This document shows, in pieces, positions 14,767 through 23,591 of a stretch of DNA of 34,321 bases. The stretch lies in contig JAIEQK010000229.1 in the NCBI GenBank assembly GCA_019747795.1, positions 1 through 34,321 on the forward strand, in the 5' to 3' direction. The number at the start of each line of letters is the position of its first letter. Positions within the stretch are counted from its first letter, which is position 1. Under the pieces are notes generated by a model. The model saw nothing but the letters and a program-made list of their open reading frames with translations. It was not told the DNA's origin and did not search any database. Source of the stretch: Gammaproteobacteria bacterium. Lineage in GTDB: Bacteria; Pseudomonadota; Gammaproteobacteria; Ga0077536. A program made the translations under genes and the position numbers.

Positions 14767-17754
14767 TCAAGCGACGCGCGACGCCTCCAGCGCCTCTGCG
14801 AGGCGGGCGAGCACGCGCTCGAAGTCCACCGGCTTGATGAACACCTGGCGAATGCCGATGCTCTGCGCCAGCAGTGCGTCGAGGCGATCGCTGTAGCCGG
14901 TGCAGATGAACACCGGCAGCTCGGGCCGCCGGCCGAGCACCGCGCGCGCGAGGCCCTCGCCGGACAGCAGCGGCATGGTCATGTCGAGGATCATCGCGTC
15001 CACCGCCTCGGGCGCGGCCTCGAAGGCGGCCAGCGCCGCAGCGCCGTCGGCGTGACAGCTGACGCGATAGCCGGCGCCTTCCAGCACTTCCTGCCACAGG
15101 CGTGTCAGCGACGCTTCGTCGTCCACCACCATCACGTGGCCACCCGTCACCGTCGCGCGCTCCGTCGCGCGCTCGGCGCCCGCCGCGGCCGTGGCCGTCG
15201 CGCCCGCGGCCGGGAACAGCAGGCCGAAGCGCGTGCCCGTCGCGGCCGAGGACTCGAGCAGGATGTGGCCGCCGGCGCGGTGCACGATGCCGTGCACCAT
15301 GGCGAGCCCCAGGCCCGTGCCCTCGTCCACCGGCTTGGTGGTGTAGAAGGGCAGGAACAGATCGGCCGCCGCGGCGTCGCCTATGCCGGGGCCGTCGTCC
15401 TGTACGCCGAGTTCGACGAACTCGCCGACGATGTCGCCGCCGCAGGCGGCGCAGACCGTGTCGGTGTGGCACACGCGGTGCAGCTCGAACTCCAGGCGCC
15501 CCTCGCCGCGCATCGCGTCGCGCGCGTTGATCGCGAGATTCATCACCATCTGGTGGAACTCCACTGCATCCACCGGAATGGACGGCAGACCGACGTCGCT
15601 CTGGCTGCGCACACTCATGCTGGTAGGCAGCACCGCGCGCAGCAGCTGCAGCACGTCCTTCAGCGCGCCGACCGGCTCGAGCGGCTCGGCCACCTCGCTG
15701 GGCGCCCCGCCGCGGCTGAATCTCAGCATCTTCGCAACTAGGTCGCGCGCGCGTTCGGCGCCACGCTGCACCTCGCCCAGGTACTGTGCGAGCTTGCCCT
15801 CGGGTTCGTGCACCTCGCGAGCCAGGGCCAGGGTGACGAAGCCCAGCACGCTGCCAAGGATGTTGTTGAAGTCGTGGGCGATGCCGCCGGTCAGCTGGCC
15901 AATGGCCTCCATGCGCTGCGCCTGCACGAGCTGCGCGCGCAGCCGGTCGCGCTCGCGCTCGGCCTGCACCTGCTCGGTGATGTCGATCACCACGCCACTC
16001 CAGCGCCGACGCCCGTCTTCATCACCGGTATGACGAGCGATTGCGCGGACGTGTCGAATCTCGCCGCGCACCTGGAAACGCAGGTCCGAAAGCACCGGCC
16101 CCGGGCCGTGACGATAGACCTCGCGCAGGCGGGCGACCTCGGCACGGTCCTCGGGCAGTACAGCCTGAAGGGGCAGGTCCACATCGGCAATGATGGCGTC
16201 GCGGTCGTAGCCGAGCATCGCGCAGAAAGGCGCGCTCATGTAGTCGAAACGCTGCGTTCCGTCGGGACCAATGCTCACCTGGTAGAGGCCCACCGGCACC
16301 TCGGTGGTGAGCGCCTGCAGACGCTGTTCCGAAGCGCTCAGCGCGGCCACGGCCGCCTCGCGGGCCTGTTCGCGCGCCTGGTTGTCGAGCGCAAAGGACA
16401 TGTCCAGGCCCATTTCTTCCAGCGTCGGCCACGTGCTCGACTCGACGTCCGCCGCATCGCGCGAATAGAGGTTCAGCGTGCCCAACACCTCACCCTGGCA
16501 GGCAAAGGGGATCGCGGCCACCTCCAAGCCGGCGACACGCGCGGTGGCGATCCAGGGCGGGTCGTCCGGCTGGGCTTCGCCGCGCGTGGTGCGCAGCGCC
16601 CTGTCGGTCGGCACAACGCGTCCCGGCCAACGCTCGCGCAGCAGCGTCACGCCTTCACCCAGGCCCTCAACGCCCGCGCCGGCGACCGCCACCAGCCGCG
16701 TCTCGTTCGCACCCGCATCCCAGCGCGCAACCCAGGCAAACACGTAGTTGCCATGCTCCACCGCGACTTCGCACAGCCGACGATAGAGCGCGGCTTCGTC
16801 CGGGCAGCGCACGATGGCCTGGTTGGTCTGCGACAGCATGGCGTAGTGCCGTGAGAGCCGCGAGATGGTGCGATCGTCGACGTTGGCGCGGCGCACCGTC
16901 AGCCATGCGAGCAGGGTCACCGCGCCAGTAAAGGTCACGCACATGAGCGCGAGCCCGACCTCTGTGTCATAGAGATCGAGTCGCTGGCCCAGCAGGCGCA
17001 GCAATGCAACCAGGGGCACGGTGGCGATCACCAGCACCAGGGTCCGCCGCGCCGCCGAGGACGCTGGGCTCTGCAGCGACAGTTCGCCCACCCAGCCGCG
17101 ATTGCCGGTAACCATCAGCAGGCCCACAGCAAGCGCGATCAGCGCGAGCGCTGTGTGCAGCGCGATGGAGGGATAGGCGGGCAGGTGGTAGAGCACCGGC
17201 GCGTTGAACAGGTAGCCGTAGAGCACCACCAGCATGCTGAGGACCAGCACCGCCGCGAGCCGCTGCGGCCAGGGCCCGAGCCGCGTGCGCGGCCAGCCCA
17301 AGAGCGCCGTCGCCAACGCGGCCAGCGCCACCGCCGCGGCGCTGATCGGCGACATGCCGCTTGGCTGGCGCAGCGGGCCGATGGCGAGCAGGCTGCCCAA
17401 CCCGAGCGGACGGGCAGCGACGAATTCGACGAGGGTGAGCAGGGCCAGCACACCGGCGGGCAGCGCGAATACCAGGACCGCAAGGCTGGGCTCTTCATGC
17501 GCGCATCCACAACCTTCGACCCATTGCGCGGTCCAGAGCGCCGCGCCGAGCAGCAACACCGCGAGCGCAGTGTTGGCCTGCATCACCGCGCCGCGCGGGA
17601 TCAGCGTGGTGAGCAATTGGATGCCGCTCAGCCAGCCGAACAGCGCCAGCGCGGCAATCACCAAGCCTGACATCGCGCCGACTCGCGCGAGCAACAGCTG
17701 CGTTTCACGCAGGCGCGAGGGCGGGAAGGGCGGGAAGGGCGGCCAGGCTTCCAT
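14767..17754 (-). CDS. Membrane-bound hybrid sensor histidine kinase with receiver domain
   Basis: About 995 residues. The first roughly 290 hold about eight hydrophobic segments (for example VIAALALFGWLSGIQLL and SIALHTALALIALAVGLLMV), a membrane sensor region. A GAF-like domain follows (YRRLCEVAVEHGNYVFAWVA and beyond), then a PAS/PAC domain (MLGYDRDAII; WSGVVIDITEQVQ). The kinase core has GGIAHDFNNILGSVLG with phospho-acceptor His627, N box (MVMNLAINARDAM), G1 (DDGPGIG), and G2 (DEGTGLGLAMV). A CAAC pair (about Cys768 and Cys771) lies just before G1. The C-terminal receiver starts VMVVDDEASL, and its phospho-aspartate is in ILDMTMP near 924. The ATG at 17754 is chosen (MEAWPPFPPF); an upstream start at 17793 is possible. 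No DNA-binding output is present, so signalling must pass to another protein. Confidence 0.9.
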   Translation of the reverse strand: MEAWPPFPPFPPSRLRETQLLLARVGAMSGLVIAALALFGWLSGIQLLTTLIPRGAVMQANTALAVLLLGAALWTAQWVEGCGCAHEEPSLAVLVFALPAGVLALLTLVEFVAARPLGLGSLLAIGPLRQPSGMSPISAAAVALAALATALLGWPRTRLGPWPQRLAAVLVLSMLVVLYGYLFNAPVLYHLPAYPSIALHTALALIALAVGLLMVTGNRGWVGELSLQSPASSAARRTLVLVIATVPLVALLRLLGQRLDLYDTEVGLALMCVTFTGAVTLLAWLTVRRANVDDRTISRLSRHYAMLSQTNQAIVRCPDEAALYRRLCEVAVEHGNYVFAWVARWDAGANETRLVAVAGAGVEGLGEGVTLLRERWPGRVVPTDRALRTTRGEAQPDDPPWIATARVAGLEVAAIPFACQGEVLGTLNLYSRDAADVESSTWPTLEEMGLDMSFALDNQAREQAREAAVAALSASEQRLQALTTEVPVGLYQVSIGPDGTQRFDYMSAPFCAMLGYDRDAIIADVDLPLQAVLPEDRAEVARLREVYRHGPGPVLSDLRFQVRGEIRHVRAIARHTGDEDGRRRWSGVVIDITEQVQAERERDRLRAQLVQAQRMEAIGQLTGGIAHDFNNILGSVLGFVTLALAREVHEPEGKLAQYLGEVQRGAERARDLVAKMLRFSRGGAPSEVAEPLEPVGALKDVLQLLRAVLPTSMSVRSQSDVGLPSIPVDAVEFHQMVMNLAINARDAMRGEGRLEFELHRVCHTDTVCAACGGDIVGEFVELGVQDDGPGIGDAAAADLFLPFYTTKPVDEGTGLGLAMVHGIVHRAGGHILLESSAATGTRFGLLFPAAGATATAAAGAERATERATVTGGHVMVVDDEASLTRLWQEVLEGAGYRVSCHADGAAALAAFEAAPEAVDAMILDMTMPLLSGEGLARAVLGRRPELPVFICTGYSDRLDALLAQSIGIRQVFIKPVDFERVLARLAEALEASRVA

Positions 17755-17821
17755 GACCACAGCACTATGTCGTAGCCGCCGCGGCGGCGGCAAGCACGGC
17801 GCGCGCGGGCGCCGGGTGGGC

Positions 17822-17835
17822 TTGATCCAGATCAG
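17822..17835. promoter_or_regulatory. Possible FNR/ANR-type box
   Basis: TTGATCCAGATCAG matches the FNR/ANR consensus TTGAT-N4-ATCAA at nine of ten fixed positions. It is about 75 bp upstream of the hybrid histidine kinase start (minus strand), in the 91-bp gap after the LLM monooxygenase gene, so oxygen control of the kinase is possible. No promoter elements at the expected distance could be confirmed, and a single match may be chance. Confidence 0.35.
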
Positions 17836-17845
17836 GCCCGCACGG

Positions 17846-18832
17846 TCAGGCGGCGCGCAGCGCCGCCGCCAGCTCGTAGGAACGCAGTCGCGCGGCGTGG
17901 GAATAGAACTGGCCGGTCAGCATCAGCTCGTCGGCGCCGGTCTGCTCGATGAAGTGCTGCAGCTTGGCGCGCGCCGTGACCGGCGAGCCGACGATGGCGT
18001 AGCGCAGTGCGTGATCGACACGGTGCTTCTCGAACGGCGCCCAGTAGCCGTCCATGCTGTCCAGCGGTGGCTGCACCTTGCCCGGCTCGCCACGGAACAG
18101 GTTGGTGAACTGCTGCTGGGCGGAGGTGAAGAGTCGCGCGGCCTCTTCGTCGGTGTCCGCGATCACGCAGTTCACGCCGAGCAGCACGTAGGGCCTGGCG
18201 AGCCGCGGCGAGGGCTGGAAGTAGCGACGATAGATGTCGATCGCCTCGAACAGCATGTCTGGCGCGAAGTGCGAGGCGAAGGCATAGGGCAGACCGAGCG
18301 TCGCGGCGAGCTGCGCGCCGAAGGTGCTCGAGCCCAGGATCCACACCGGCACGTGCAGGCCGCAGCCCGGTACCGCCTGCACCTGCTGGCGCGGCTGGGC
18401 CGGCTCGAACAGGCCGAGCAGTTCGGCGACGTCCTGCGGAAAGCGCTCGGCAGCGTTCATGAAATCACGCCGCAGGGCGCGCGCGGTCACGCCGTCCGAG
18501 CCCGGCGCGCGGCCGACCGCGAGATCGATGCGCCCCGGATGCAGCGACTCCAGCGTGCCGAACTGCTCCGCGATGGCGAGCGGCGAATGGTTGGGCAGCA
18601 TGATGCCGCCGGCGCCGATCCGCAGCGTGCGCGTGCCGGCGGCGACATGGCCGATCACCACCGCCGTCGCCGCGCTCGCGATGCCGGCCATGTTGTGGTG
18701 CTCGGCGAGCCAGAAGCGCCGGTAGCCCCAGTCTTCGGCGTGGCGCGCGAGATCCACGCTGTTCCTGAAGGCGTCGGCCGGGGTCGCGTCCTGCGCCACC
18801 GGGCAGAGGTCGAGGATGGAAAAAGGAATCAT
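17846..18832 (-). CDS. LLM-class flavin-dependent monooxygenase (luciferase-like)
   Basis: A 328-residue luciferase-like protein of the MsnO8/alkanal monooxygenase-like type. It begins [20 protein letters not shown] and shows the family landmarks [19 protein letters not shown] near 47, [20 protein letters not shown] near 80, [17 protein letters not shown] near 107, and VWILGSS near 168. These enzymes use reduced FMN and oxygen; the substrate is unknown. The ATG at 18832 overlaps the TGA stop of the MFS gene by four bases (ATGA), which indicates translational coupling with the transporter, so the pair may import and oxidise one compound. An extension to 18862 was rejected because the coupling start fits better. 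Confidence 0.88.
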   Translation of the reverse strand: MIPFSILDLCPVAQDATPADAFRNSVDLARHAEDWGYRRFWLAEHHNMAGIASAATAVVIGHVAAGTRTLRIGAGGIMLPNHSPLAIAEQFGTLESLHPGRIDLAVGRAPGSDGVTARALRRDFMNAAERFPQDVAELLGLFEPAQPRQQVQAVPGCGLHVPVWILGSSTFGAQLAATLGLPYAFASHFAPDMLFEAIDIYRRYFQPSPRLARPYVLLGVNCVIADTDEEAARLFTSAQQQFTNLFRGEPGKVQPPLDSMDGYWAPFEKHRVDHALRYAIVGSPVTARAKLQHFIEQTGADELMLTGQFYSHAARLRSYELAAALRAA

Positions 18833-20088
18833 GCGTACTCCGGGCGCGGCTTGACGAAGCACGCCGCGGTAAAGCCTACCGCGGCGCCGAACATCACGTA
18901 GTAGGCGGCCGCGAAGGAATCACCGGTGACGTGGATGAGCCAGGTGACGATGAACTGCGCGAAGCCGCCGAACATCATCACCGCCAGATTGTAGGCCAGC
19001 GACAGGCCGGTGGAGCGCACCCCCGGCGGAAACTGCTCGGCGACCGCGGTGGCGACACAGCCGAAGTAGATGGCGAACACGGCGCACACCGTCACCTGGA
19101 GCAGCATGAGGTTGGCGAAAGTCGGCGCCGCGTGCACGCGCTGGAAGAGCGGCAGCAGCACGACCAGCAGGCCGGCGGCGCCGGTCATCAGCACCGGCCG
19201 CAGGCCGACGCGGTCAGCGAGCAGGCCGACCAGCGGCGTCAGCACCACCATCGTGATCAGCGCCGTGACCTGCACCTCGAACGCGTCGCTGGACGAAAAG
19301 TGCAACTCGCGCTGGGCGAAGGTCGGCATGTAGATGAGGATCACGTAGTAGGTGATGGTGCCGCAGATCACGAGCCCGAAGGTCACCAGCACGGCGCGCA
19401 GGTTGTCGCGGAGCATCGCGATGAGCGGCACGCGCGGCGCCTTGGCGCGCTGATGATCGAGAAACGCGTCGCTCTCCTCGAGATGGCGCGCGATGTAGAC
19501 GCCGACCGGCGCGATCAGAAGTCCCACCGCGAACGGCAGCCGCCAGCCCCAGGCGTCCACTTGTTCGGGCGTCAACGACACGCTGAGCAACATGCCGGCG
19601 CTGGCCCCGCCCAGCGCCGCGAGCGCCTGGCCGATCTGCTGCATGGAGCCGTACAGCGCGCGGCGGTTGGGCGGCGCGACCTCGACCAGGAAGGATGTCG
19701 CGATGGCGTACTGCCCGCCGGTCGCGAAGCCCTGCAGCAGGCGCGCGAAGACGATCAGGAGCGGCGCGGCGAAGCCGATGGTGGCGTGCGTCGGCGCGCA
19801 GGCGATGATCACCAGCGACGCGCTCATCAACGCGATGATCAGCTGCATGGCCTGCTTGCGCCCGTGCTGGTCTGCGTAGATGCCCATCACCAGGCCGCCT
19901 ATCGGCCGCATCACGAAGCCGACGCCAAAGGTCGCGGTGGTGGCGAGCAGCGCGATGTAGGGGTCGCCGGCGGGAAAGAACAGGCGCGAGACTATGACGC
20001 TCAGCAGTCCGAAGACGACGAAGTCGTACCACTCGAGCGCGTTGCCGAGCACGGCCGCGGCCACCTGCTTTTCACGGGAAGCGGGCAT
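18829..20088 (-). CDS. MFS transporter, MHS (metabolite:H+ symporter) subfamily
   Basis: A 419-residue membrane protein with twelve expected transmembrane helices. The N-terminal motif [14 protein letters not shown], then [23 protein letters not shown] (loop 2-3 MFS signature) and [20 protein letters not shown], are those of the MHS subfamily (ProP, KgtP, ShiA). These import organic acids or zwitterionic compounds with protons. The substrate is not predictable. The 3' end overlaps the LLM monooxygenase start by ATGA. The 5' side faces the repeat cluster at 20185-21083. The ATG at 20088 gives [20 protein letters not shown], normal for the family. Confidence 0.9.
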   Translation of the reverse strand: MPASREKQVAAAVLGNALEWYDFVVFGLLSVIVSRLFFPAGDPYIALLATTATFGVGFVMRPIGGLVMGIYADQHGRKQAMQLIIALMSASLVIIACAPTHATIGFAAPLLIVFARLLQGFATGGQYAIATSFLVEVAPPNRRALYGSMQQIGQALAALGGASAGMLLSVSLTPEQVDAWGWRLPFAVGLLIAPVGVYIARHLEESDAFLDHQRAKAPRVPLIAMLRDNLRAVLVTFGLVICGTITYYVILIYMPTFAQRELHFSSSDAFEVQVTALITMVVLTPLVGLLADRVGLRPVLMTGAAGLLVVLLPLFQRVHAAPTFANLMLLQVTVCAVFAIYFGCVATAVAEQFPPGVRSTGLSLAYNLAVMMFGGFAQFIVTWLIHVTGDSFAAAYYVMFGAAVGFTAACFVKPRPEYA

Positions 20089-20184
20089 GGGGATCCAGGA
20101 AATGTGGGGTGGCGGCGAGGGTACTCGATGGCCTGGGCGGCCTCAACCGCGAAGGCTCTTCAGTCCTCGCGAGCGTTCGCGACA
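20089..20184. other. Leader region upstream of the MFS gene
   Basis: A 96-bp stretch between the MFS start codon and the first structured repeat. It holds GGATCC near 20092 and no ORF worth calling. The MFS promoter is expected here or within the repeat cluster, but no clear -35/-10 pair was seen. Confidence 0.4.
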
Positions 20185-21083
20185 CCGTCACCCTCGCGAA
20201 AGCGAGGGTCGATGGGCGCTCGGCGAAGCCCTTCGGTGCCTGCTTTCGTGGGCATGACGGTACACATCGGGTTCTCATTTCTCCGTCACCCCTGCGCAAG
20301 CAGGGGTCCATGGGCGGTCGGCGAGGCCCATGGATGCCTGCTTTCGCAGGCATGACGGTTCTGATGGGTGCGAGGAGGATCGAAAGACCTGCGCTTTCAC
20401 CTCCGCACCCTCACCCTCGCGAAAGCGAGGGTCCGTGGGCGGTCGGCGAGGCCCATGGATGCCTGCTTTCGCAGGCATGACGGTACACATCGGGTTCTCA
20501 ATTCTCCGTCACCCCTGCGCAAGCAGGGGTCCATGGGCGGTCGGCGAAGCCCATGGATGCCTGCTTTCGCAGGCATGACGGATCTGATGGGTTCGACGAG
20601 GAGCGAAAGACCTGCGCTTCCCCCCCACCACACCGTCACCCTCGCGAAAGCGAGGGTCCACGGGTGGTCGACGAAGCCCATGGATGCCTGCTTTCGCAGG
20701 CATGACGGATCTGATGGGTTCGAGGGGGGCCGAACGATCTGCGCCTTCACCACCACACCGTCACCCTCGCGAACGCGAGGGTCCATGGGCGGTAGGCAAA
20801 GCCCATGGATGCCTGCTTTCGCAGGCATGACGGATCTGTTGGGTTCGAGGGGGGCCGAACGATCTGCGCCTTCACCACCACACCGTCACCCTCGCGAAAA
20901 CGAGGGTCCGTGGGCGGTCGGCGAGGCCCATGGATGCCTGCTTTCGCAGGCATGACGGATCTGATGGGTTCGAGGAGGATCGAAAGACCTGCGCTTTCAC
21001 CACCACACCGTCACCCCTGCGAAAGCAGGGGTCCATCGGCGATCGGCGAAGCCCATGGATGCCTGCTTGCGCAGGCATGGCGG
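20185..21083. repeat. Tandem cluster of eight 76-bp three-hairpin repeats
   Basis: Eight copies of a 76-bp core start at 20185, 20283, 20408, 20506, 20633, 20758, 20883 and 21008. Each core holds three hairpins: a GC stem with a four-base loop (CCCTCGC-GAAA-GCGAGGG or CCCCTGC-GCAA-GCAGGGG), CCATGGGC...GCCCATGG, and ATGCCTGC-TTTC-GCAGGCAT, ending ATGACGG. The linkers are also repeated: a 22-nt type after copies 1 and 3, and about 49-51 nt after copies 2, 4, 5, 6 and 7. Copies 1-2 and 3-4 form a 223-bp double unit; copies 5-8 follow at 125 bp. The short ORFs in this region (MPAKAGIHG-type and its antisense) are translation artefacts of the repeat and not genes. Confidence 0.92.
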
Positions 21084-21179
21084 GTCTGACGGGCTCGCCA
21101 GCTCGTTGCCAGCGGTTGACGCGTCGAAGCGCGCCGCGACATAGTCGGTCGGACACGGCCACAACGCGAGGATGCCGCC

Positions 21180-22592
21180 ATGAGTTCTGCCGCGCCCCAT
21201 TATCTCGATCTGACCGCGCTGTCCGCCCTGCTCCGCCAGCGCGAGCTGTCGCCCGTGGCCGTGACCGAGGCGCAGCTCGCGCGCATCGCCGCGCTGGACG
21301 GGAATCTCAAGAGCTACGCCGCGGTGATGGCGGATACCGCGCTGGCCGAGGCGCGCGCGGCCGAGCAGGAGATCGCCGCCGGCCGCTGGCGCGGGCCGCT
21401 GCACGGTGTGCCGCTGGCGGTGAAGGACCTGTGCGACGCGACCGGCGTGCGCACGGTGGCCGGCATGCCGCGGGTCCGCGGCGCGGTGCCGCCGGCGAGC
21501 GCCGATTCCACCGTCGTCGCGCGGCTGCGCGCCGCGGGCGCGGTGATCCTCGGCAAGCTGCAGCTCACCGAGGGCGCGGTCGCCCATCACCATCCGGACA
21601 TACCGCCACCGGTGAACCCGCACCACGCGGGCTACTGGAGTGGCGCGTCGTCGAGCGGCACCGGCGTCGCGGTCGCCGCGGGCCTGTGCTATGGCGGCCT
21701 GGGCTCGGACACCGGCGGCTCGATCCGCCTGCCCTCCTTCGCCAACGGCGTCACCGGCCTCAAGCCGAGCTGGGGCCGGGTGAGCCGCGCCGGCGTGTTC
21801 GCTCTAGCCTGGTCGTTCGATCACGTCGGCCCGATGGCCCGCAGCGCCGCCGACTGCGGCGCGATTCTGAACGCCATCGCCGGCGCCGACCCGGCCGATC
21901 CGACCGCGTTGCAGGCGCCGGTGCCGGATCACTTGTACAAGCTGGACGGCGATCTGCGCGGCCTGCGCGTCGGACTCGACACCGCGTGGGCGTCGTACGG
22001 CATCGACGCGCCGACCCAGCAGGCGCTCGAGGCCTGCCTCGCGGTGCTGAAGGACGCCGGCGCGACCGTGGTGCCGGTGAAGATGCCCGACACCCAGGCG
22101 GCGCTCGCAGCCTGGACGCCGATGTGCTGCGCCGAGGTCGCGGCGACCCATGCCGAGAATTACCCGTCGCGCGCGGCGGAGTACGGCCCGGGCCTGAAGG
22201 GCCTCATCGAGGCGGGCGGCGCCACCTCCGGACTCGACTACGCCCGCGCCCACGATGTGCGTCAGCAGTTCCGCGGCCAGATGGCCGCCCTGTTCCGTGG
22301 CGTCGACGTCCTGCTCGCACCGGCCTTCCTCGGCCAGAACATGACGCTGGAACGCTTCGCGAGCTTCGGCTCCCAGGTCGACGACTGGGACAACCTGCTG
22401 CGCTACACCGCGCCCTTCGACGTGTCCGGCTCGCCGACCCTGTCGTTGCCGGCCGGCTTCAACGCCGATGGCGCGCCTTTCGGCTTCCAGCTGGTCGCCG
22501 ATGTGCTGAACGAGCCTCTGCTGGTGCGCGCCGGCGACGCCTGGCAGCGCGCCACGGACCATCACCAGCGCCGCCCCAAGCTCGCGCCCTAA
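21180..22592 (+). CDS. Amidase (amidase-signature family)
   Basis: A 470-residue amidase-signature enzyme, distinct from the amidase at 11102-12538. The triad is Lys82 (PLAVKDLCDATG), cis-Ser157 (YWSGASSSGTGVAVAAG) and nucleophile Ser181 (GSDTGGSIRLPS); the spacings of 75 and 24 residues match the family. Other landmarks are LKPSWGRVSRAGVF, FDHVGPMARS, and the C-terminal FDVSGSPTLSLPAGF. The substrate is not known. GCGAGGATG precedes the ATG at 21180. It lies directly after the repeat cluster and 63 bp upstream of the MscS gene on the same strand. Confidence 0.92.
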   Translation: MSSAAPHYLDLTALSALLRQRELSPVAVTEAQLARIAALDGNLKSYAAVMADTALAEARAAEQEIAAGRWRGPLHGVPLAVKDLCDATGVRTVAGMPRVRGAVPPASADSTVVARLRAAGAVILGKLQLTEGAVAHHHPDIPPPVNPHHAGYWSGASSSGTGVAVAAGLCYGGLGSDTGGSIRLPSFANGVTGLKPSWGRVSRAGVFALAWSFDHVGPMARSAADCGAILNAIAGADPADPTALQAPVPDHLYKLDGDLRGLRVGLDTAWASYGIDAPTQQALEACLAVLKDAGATVVPVKMPDTQAALAAWTPMCCAEVAATHAENYPSRAAEYGPGLKGLIEAGGATSGLDYARAHDVRQQFRGQMAALFRGVDVLLAPAFLGQNMTLERFASFGSQVDDWDNLLRYTAPFDVSGSPTLSLPAGFNADGAPFGFQLVADVLNEPLLVRAGDAWQRATDHHQRRPKLAP

Positions 22593-22655
22593 CGCGCGAT
22601 CGGGCGCGGCCGCGTGCCGCGCCCGCGATCCCGCGCACCCCTTCATTCGTCAGTC

Positions 22656-23486
22656 ATGGAAGCACAGGACATGGATCAGCTGCAGAGCTACCGCGAACTC
22701 GCCACCCACTACCTCGCCGAGGGCGCCGTCAAGGTCGGCGCGGCACTGCTCTTCTGGATCGTGGGCCGCTGGCTCATCGGCCTCATCGGCCGCCTGCTGC
22801 AGGAGATGATGCAGCGGCAGAAGGTCGACCCGACCTTGATGCGCTACCTCGGCAACATCCTCTCGGTCACGCTCAACATCGCGCTGGTGGTGGCCATCCT
22901 CGGCTACTGCGGCATCGAGACCACGAGCTTCGCCGCGCTGGTCGCCGGCGTCGGCATCGCGATCGGCGCGGCCTGGGGCGGCCTCTTGTCCAACCTCGCG
23001 GCCGGCGCCTTCCTGATCGTGCTGAAGCCGTTCAAGGTCGGCGACTTCATCAGCGCCGCCGGCGTCACCGGCACGGTCAAGGAAGTGGGACTGTTCGCCA
23101 CCGCCATCGACACGCCGGACAACGTGCTGACCATCATCGGCAACGGCAAGATCTTCGCCGACAACATCCAGAACTACAGCGCCAATCCCCATCGCCGCGT
23201 GGAGCTGAAATGCCAGCTCGCGGGCAGCGCCGATCACGTCGCGGCGATGGAACTGCTGCGCGCGCGCATGGCCGCGATCCCGAACGTCATGAAGTCACCG
23301 GCGCCGGAAGTCGAGATCCTCGACTTCAACCTGGTCGGCCCGGTGCTGGCCGTGCGGCCCTTCTGCCACAACGATCACTACTGGCAGGTGTACTTCGACG
23401 GCAACCGCGCGATCCGCGAGTCGCTCGGCGAAGCCGGCTTCCCGGCGCCGATGCCGGCGCAGCTGGTGTTGACGCGGGCGGGGTGA
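22656..23486 (+). CDS. mscS: Small-conductance mechanosensitive channel (MscS family)
   Basis: A 276-residue MscS-like channel, which opens under membrane tension and releases solutes on hypo-osmotic shock. Two transmembrane helices (about 25-45, VKVGAALLFWIVGRWLIGLI; 64-85, LSVTLNIALVVAILGYCG) are followed by the pore helix around 90-125 with GVGIAIGAAWGGLLSNLAAG and LKPFKVGDFI, closely matching the MscS TM3 and its hinge. The cytosolic beta domain (TGTVKEVGLFAT, NGKIFADNIQNYS) and C-terminal alpha/beta domain follow. Length is close to E. coli MscS (286). The ATG at 22656 (MEAQDMDQLQ) or the one at 22671 are both possible. It is convergent with the GNAT gene across a palindromic repeat. Confidence 0.93.
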   Translation: MEAQDMDQLQSYRELATHYLAEGAVKVGAALLFWIVGRWLIGLIGRLLQEMMQRQKVDPTLMRYLGNILSVTLNIALVVAILGYCGIETTSFAALVAGVGIAIGAAWGGLLSNLAAGAFLIVLKPFKVGDFISAAGVTGTVKEVGLFATAIDTPDNVLTIIGNGKIFADNIQNYSANPHRRVELKCQLAGSADHVAAMELLRARMAAIPNVMKSPAPEVEILDFNLVGPVLAVRPFCHNDHYWQVYFDGNRAIRESLGEAGFPAPMPAQLVLTRAG

Positions 23487-23515
23487 ATCGAACGGAAAGG
23501 CGTCCGCCGAAAAAT

Positions 23516-23591
23516 TGTAGGGCCGATTTCAATCGGCCACGCACTGCGCACCGCTGGGCGCCGTGCCTGGCGGGTTGAAACCCGCCCTACA
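23516..23591. repeat. TGTAGG-type palindromic repeat pair, copy 4
   Basis: The left arm TGTAGGGCCGATTTCAATCG and the right arm starting TGGCGGGTTGAAACCCGCCC are the same as in copy 2 at 7264; the 28-bp central part is less similar. It sits between the convergent MscS and GNAT genes, and the right arm provides the GNAT TAG stop. Confidence 0.85.

Noticed and set aside
20185-21083. CRISPR array
   Set aside because: The repeat unit is 76 bp with three internal hairpins, the stretches between units are themselves repeated rather than unique, and no cas gene is near.
20275-21162. Several short ORFs of the MPAKAGIHG type
   Set aside because: They are translations of the 76-bp repeat and are commonly mis-annotated as proteins.
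20930-23578. An 882-residue plus-strand ORF through the repeat cluster, amidase and MscS
   Set aside because: It begins in the repeat and runs in the wrong frame of two clear genes; the protein is arginine-rich and unlike any family.
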